From Fidelibacterota bacterium (GTDB taxonomy: Bacteria > Fidelibacterota > Marinisomatia > Marinisomatales > UBA1611), in the NCBI GenBank assembly GCA_002708715.1, contig PAPB01000007.1, forward strand, positions 1-40,239: a stretch of 40,239 bases of DNA, read 5' to 3'. Position 1 is the first letter of the stretch. Each line of letters begins with the position of its first letter. The notes beneath the pieces were generated by a model, which saw only the letters and a list, made by a program, of their open reading frames with translations, was not told the origin of the DNA and did no database searches. A program made the translations under genes and the position numbers. Shown here one piece after another: positions 37,554 to 40,239 of the stretch.

Positions 37554-38257
37554 AAAATTATTTATTAATAATTTTTTTCATATCTATTGCAATAGGGCAT
37601 GATACAAAAAAAAATAATCTGAAATGGAAACAATATTTTAGAATGGGGGCAGTTTCCTCAGAAAATTCGTACTTAGGTATCGCAGGATATGCTAGATTAA
37701 AAAGAACAACATTTTCCAACTTTAAAGATGTACGAATATTTAGTCATCTATATAAATACAATACAGAATTAAAGCTTAGGTATAAATCAAGCCAACGTTT
37801 TCTTTCTTTTCAATCCTTATATTCATTTAATACTTTGTACTATGAAAAAAACTCAATTCTGGGAGTTGATCTTCGATATCACCTCAATCAAGGACTAGGT
37901 GTAATTATAAATGAAAGCATTTTCGGGAATGCTACTATTGAAACAGGTGTCGCTTTCGATAATTCAGATTATTTAAACACTGTACAAAAAACAACATACG
38001 CACGATCAGCAATGTCCTTCGATAGAAAATTCCAGTCTTTATCAACAAAAGTTGAAGTTGATTATTTTTACCAAATCAGTAAAATTAATGATAATACTAA
38101 CCTATCAAGGCTAGAATTATTGAATGAATTTGAATGGAATTTTTCTAAATATTTAGGACTCATTGCTGGCTTTACTTGGACAATGCAAAATAACAATCAA
38201 CCACCATCTTATTTTATTACTATATCATATAAGGATCCTTTGAGTTGGACTATATAA
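37550..38257 (+). CDS. Outer-membrane barrel-like protein (DUF481/DUF2490-type)
   Basis: A 235-residue protein starting at a TTG that overlaps the permease stop. A signal peptide (YLLIIFFISIAIG) is followed by alternating beta strands with aromatic girdles (ENSYLGIAGYARLKR, YNTELKLRYKSS, ILGVDLRYHLNQGLGVIIN, KVEVDYFYQIS, EFEWNFSKYLGLIAGFTWTMQ, YFITISY). This fits a small outer-membrane barrel like the DUF481 salt-induced proteins. The family name is tentative. Position after the exporter suggests a role in the envelope path of the same substrate. Confidence 0.7.
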   Translation: MKNYLLIIFFISIAIGHDTKKNNLKWKQYFRMGAVSSENSYLGIAGYARLKRTTFSNFKDVRIFSHLYKYNTELKLRYKSSQRFLSFQSLYSFNTLYYEKNSILGVDLRYHLNQGLGVIINESIFGNATIETGVAFDNSDYLNTVQKTTYARSAMSFDRKFQSLSTKVEVDYFYQISKINDNTNLSRLELLNEFEWNFSKYLGLIAGFTWTMQNNNQPPSYFITISYKDPLSWTI

Positions 38258-39711
38258 AAACAAAAATTACTTTTCTAAAAATTTTTTTTCTTTTCACCAT
38301 ATGTGTAGAATCTCAAGAATTAGATAAAGATATTACACTGGAAAAAAAATCTTTAATTATTCTACCCTCTGACTTAAGCAATCATAAAAAAATATCCGAT
38401 CAAGTATTGTCTGTCATTTCATCTCAAGCTACTTCCGTAGGAAGATTTGAAATAATCGACCGAAACCTTGTAGATGAAATATTAGAAGAACAAAAATTCC
38501 AATTATCTGGTATGGTTAACGATGAAAACATTGTAGAGATTGGGAACATGGCCTCTGCAGATGAAGCTCTCATACTTAATATCATTCACTTTAATCAAAA
38601 AGGAGTACCTGAAGAGAAAGATAATTATGAAGAAGATGAGGATGATAAAGATGAAACATTTTTTTCCTGGTTGGCAAAAACATTGATAACCGAAGCAATC
38701 AAGCAAGTGAGAAAACCTGACAGCCTAGAATTAGAGAATAACATACATACCGAATTTAGAGGAAGTGTAAAAATAGTTAATCTTGAATCAGGAAAATCAG
38801 AAAAATCTTTTAATTTAAATGAAAGTCACACAGGAGGGAATAGAGCTCAGTCATTAAGCCAGGTTCTAAGTCAAATTTCGATACAAACACGTACCCGGTT
38901 AAAAAGATTGTATATGATTACTAGTGAAATTATAGAAGTAAATGGAGCTTATGTAAGTATCCTTTCTGGGAAAAATTTGGGACTTAAAAAGGGAGCTATG
39001 TTTGAAGTCAGTTCAAAAAACAGAACAAAAACATATAAAGGGAGGACCATTAGTTTACCAGGAAAAACAAGAGGACTTTTGCGTATAACTGAAGTAGGGC
39101 CAGATGCCAGTCAAGCTAGGATTGTAAGAAAATGGCGACCTATACGAACAGGACACCGTGCCTATGAGCTAAAATATCCAGCAGAAGTTGCCGATATTCA
39201 ATTCACTTATTTAGAAAATACAAAATATCAACTCGGTGGGAAATTTTGGATATCCCCTTCTAGCCGTTTTTCTGGAAGTTTTAATATTTTACTTGGCTCA
39301 ATTCAAGATTCTCGTGAAAATAGAAATAATTTTATAGGAATTGGTTTTGACCTCAGATATACAATTTTTTCCAGATTTGGAATTACAAGTTCTACATCTT
39401 TGACGCTGCCAGCACTTTTCCCTTTTCGACGAGATGATGCAGATCATTTTGTTTCTTCAATTTTTTCTGATCCATCTATCAATGGAAATCTCGCAATCCA
39501 GATAAATTCTAAAATGGATATCGTTTTTTCAATTAACCATATTTATACAACTCTTCATGGTCCCTGGCAATGGAGAAGAGATACTGGAGAAAAAGATGAC
39601 GAAGGGAAAAAAATTACTGAAACAGAACCAGCCCTATGGATAGCTGCAGAGCCAGTCTTTCATAAGGATGGAACATATTTCTCAGTATCTATCAGATTTT
39701 TAAGGTTTTAA
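38245..39711 (+). CDS. CsgG/FlgO-like secreted protein
   Basis: A 488-residue protein starting at a TTG overlapping the previous gene by 13 nt. A hydrophobic leader (LKIFFLFTICVES) precedes residues about 30-120 with a CsgG/FlgO pattern: LIILPSDLSN, then GRFEIIDRNLVDEILEEQKFQLSG and ENIVEIGNMASADEALI. An acidic insertion lies at about 125-135 (EDEDDKDE). Residues about 220-300 (ISGKNLGLKKGAMFEVSS, GLLRITEVGPDASQARIV) recall the C-terminal FlgT-like module. The last ~180 residues are beta-rich and may insert into the outer membrane. It resembles envelope assembly proteins that sit near secretion systems. The substrate is unknown. Confidence 0.75.
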   Translation: MDYIKTKITFLKIFFLFTICVESQELDKDITLEKKSLIILPSDLSNHKKISDQVLSVISSQATSVGRFEIIDRNLVDEILEEQKFQLSGMVNDENIVEIGNMASADEALILNIIHFNQKGVPEEKDNYEEDEDDKDETFFSWLAKTLITEAIKQVRKPDSLELENNIHTEFRGSVKIVNLESGKSEKSFNLNESHTGGNRAQSLSQVLSQISIQTRTRLKRLYMITSEIIEVNGAYVSILSGKNLGLKKGAMFEVSSKNRTKTYKGRTISLPGKTRGLLRITEVGPDASQARIVRKWRPIRTGHRAYELKYPAEVADIQFTYLENTKYQLGGKFWISPSSRFSGSFNILLGSIQDSRENRNNFIGIGFDLRYTIFSRFGITSSTSLTLPALFPFRRDDADHFVSSIFSDPSINGNLAIQINSKMDIVFSINHIYTTLHGPWQWRRDTGEKDDEGKKITETEPALWIAAEPVFHKDGTYFSVSIRFLRF

Positions 39712-39718
39712 AACAATA

Positions 39719-40239
39719 CTAAAAAGGGTTAACTAAGGAGAGTTGCAAGTATGGCTCTGGTATATGAGGATCGCCAAACCAGTTTTCTGTATCTTGCGCC
39801 CATCCGTAACTAAAAATAAAAATAGGTTCTGATATTAAATTAAAAGAAAGTCGAATTTCAGCTCCAGAAGTAATGATTATATTTTCAGAATTAAAGTTGT
39901 TTTCCCACGCGCTTCCAAAATCTGAGAATAGCACAAAGGATGGCATACCTATTTTGAATACCTTTAAGGCTTCAAAAACACTGATTGGCAATACTGGAGT
40001 CCGAAGCTCTAACGTCCCCATATAAGCTCTATTACCTTGATAATATTCACTATCGCCTTTCCTGTAGCCTCTTGGTGACATATATTCTCTACCAGGCGTT
40101 GATACACCCATAATATAAAAATTAGGAATATCATATATACCCAATGACTCCTGATTAGGCGGATCTCCATCTAAAGCCTCAAATCTTATACGCCCAAATA
40201 TAGAAAAGGGACCGAGCTTATTGTTTGTATATGAATCAA
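39719..40239 (-). CDS. Omp85/BamA-like barrel protein, C-terminal part
   Basis: About 172 residues of the C-terminus are in the window; the frame stays open to the right edge. The stretch RGYRKGDSEYYQGNRAYMGTLELRTPV matches the 'G-x-R-G-x...GNRAYLGNLELR' block of bacterial surface antigen (D15/Omp85) barrels. FVLFSDFGSAW and a final phenylalanine (LSLVNPF) are also typical of outer-membrane barrels. It is convergent with the CsgG-like gene, with 7 nt between stops. BamA, TamA or a patatin-fused Omp85 relative cannot be separated from this fragment. Confidence 0.75.
   Translation of the reverse strand, partial: DSYTNNKLGPFSIFGRIRFEALDGDPPNQESLGIYDIPNFYIMGVSTPGREYMSPRGYRKGDSEYYQGNRAYMGTLELRTPVLPISVFEALKVFKIGMPSFVLFSDFGSAWENNFNSENIIITSGAEIRLSFNLISEPIFIFSYGWAQDTENWFGDPHIPEPYLQLSLVNPF

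Overview
The window is an AT-rich bacterial chromosome segment with no rRNA, tRNA, CRISPR array, insertion sequence or integrase that I can see. Signal peptides, an Omp85-type barrel, a secretin and CsgG/LPP20-like envelope proteins point to a two-membrane bacterium. Base composition, several proteins with an N-terminal 'ISYQGLL'-type domain or Marinimicrobia-like flavour, and marine-virus-like repeat motifs suggest an uncultured marine lineage such as Marinimicrobia (SAR406) or a relative in the Fibrobacteres-Chlorobi-Bacteroidetes neighbourhood. That placement is inference only.

Region 1 (1-15050, minus strand) is the most unusual part. It is one tight operon for a type IV pilus/type II secretion inner-membrane platform and secretin: a 2110-residue protein, then PilO, PilP and PilQ. 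The first protein fuses a winged-helix domain, an Arg/Lys-rich tract, a PilM-like domain, about 1300 residues of coiled coil and a PilN-like domain with the LNLLP motif and a membrane helix. Two secreted proteins follow in the same direction: a PKD-like protein and a giant protein (>1436 residues, running off the left edge) built from 43-residue repeats and 155-residue cassettes. The 506-nt leader upstream of the operon carries a cluster of TGTAATT motifs and two short hairpins.

Region 2 (15051-20668) holds housekeeping and nitrogen genes: an ABC-F ATPase and MtaB (tRNA methylthiotransferase) on the minus strand, then divergently an Lrp/AsnC regulator, a type II glutamine synthetase and a CADD/TenA-like di-metal protein that keeps the residues reported for self-sacrificing p-aminobenzoate synthase.

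Region 3 (20669-25928) looks like a small signalling island: a 61-residue Arg-rich protein, a TerB-like protein, a divergent four-helix membrane protein whose C-terminus is a second copy of the same TerB-like domain, then convergently a cyclic-nucleotide-binding protein and an RCK potassium channel.

Region 4 (26011-31260, minus) carries carB and carA for carbamoyl phosphate synthesis and an LPP20-like envelope protein with a clear terminator. Region 5 (31387-39711, plus) is a long co-directional run: two small secreted proteins, ligA, a glucose/sorbosone dehydrogenase-like protein, a small unknown, an ABC-2 exporter pair, an outer-membrane barrel protein and a CsgG/FlgO-like protein. Several of these overlap and use TTG starts. 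The right edge holds the C-terminal end of an Omp85-like barrel on the minus strand.
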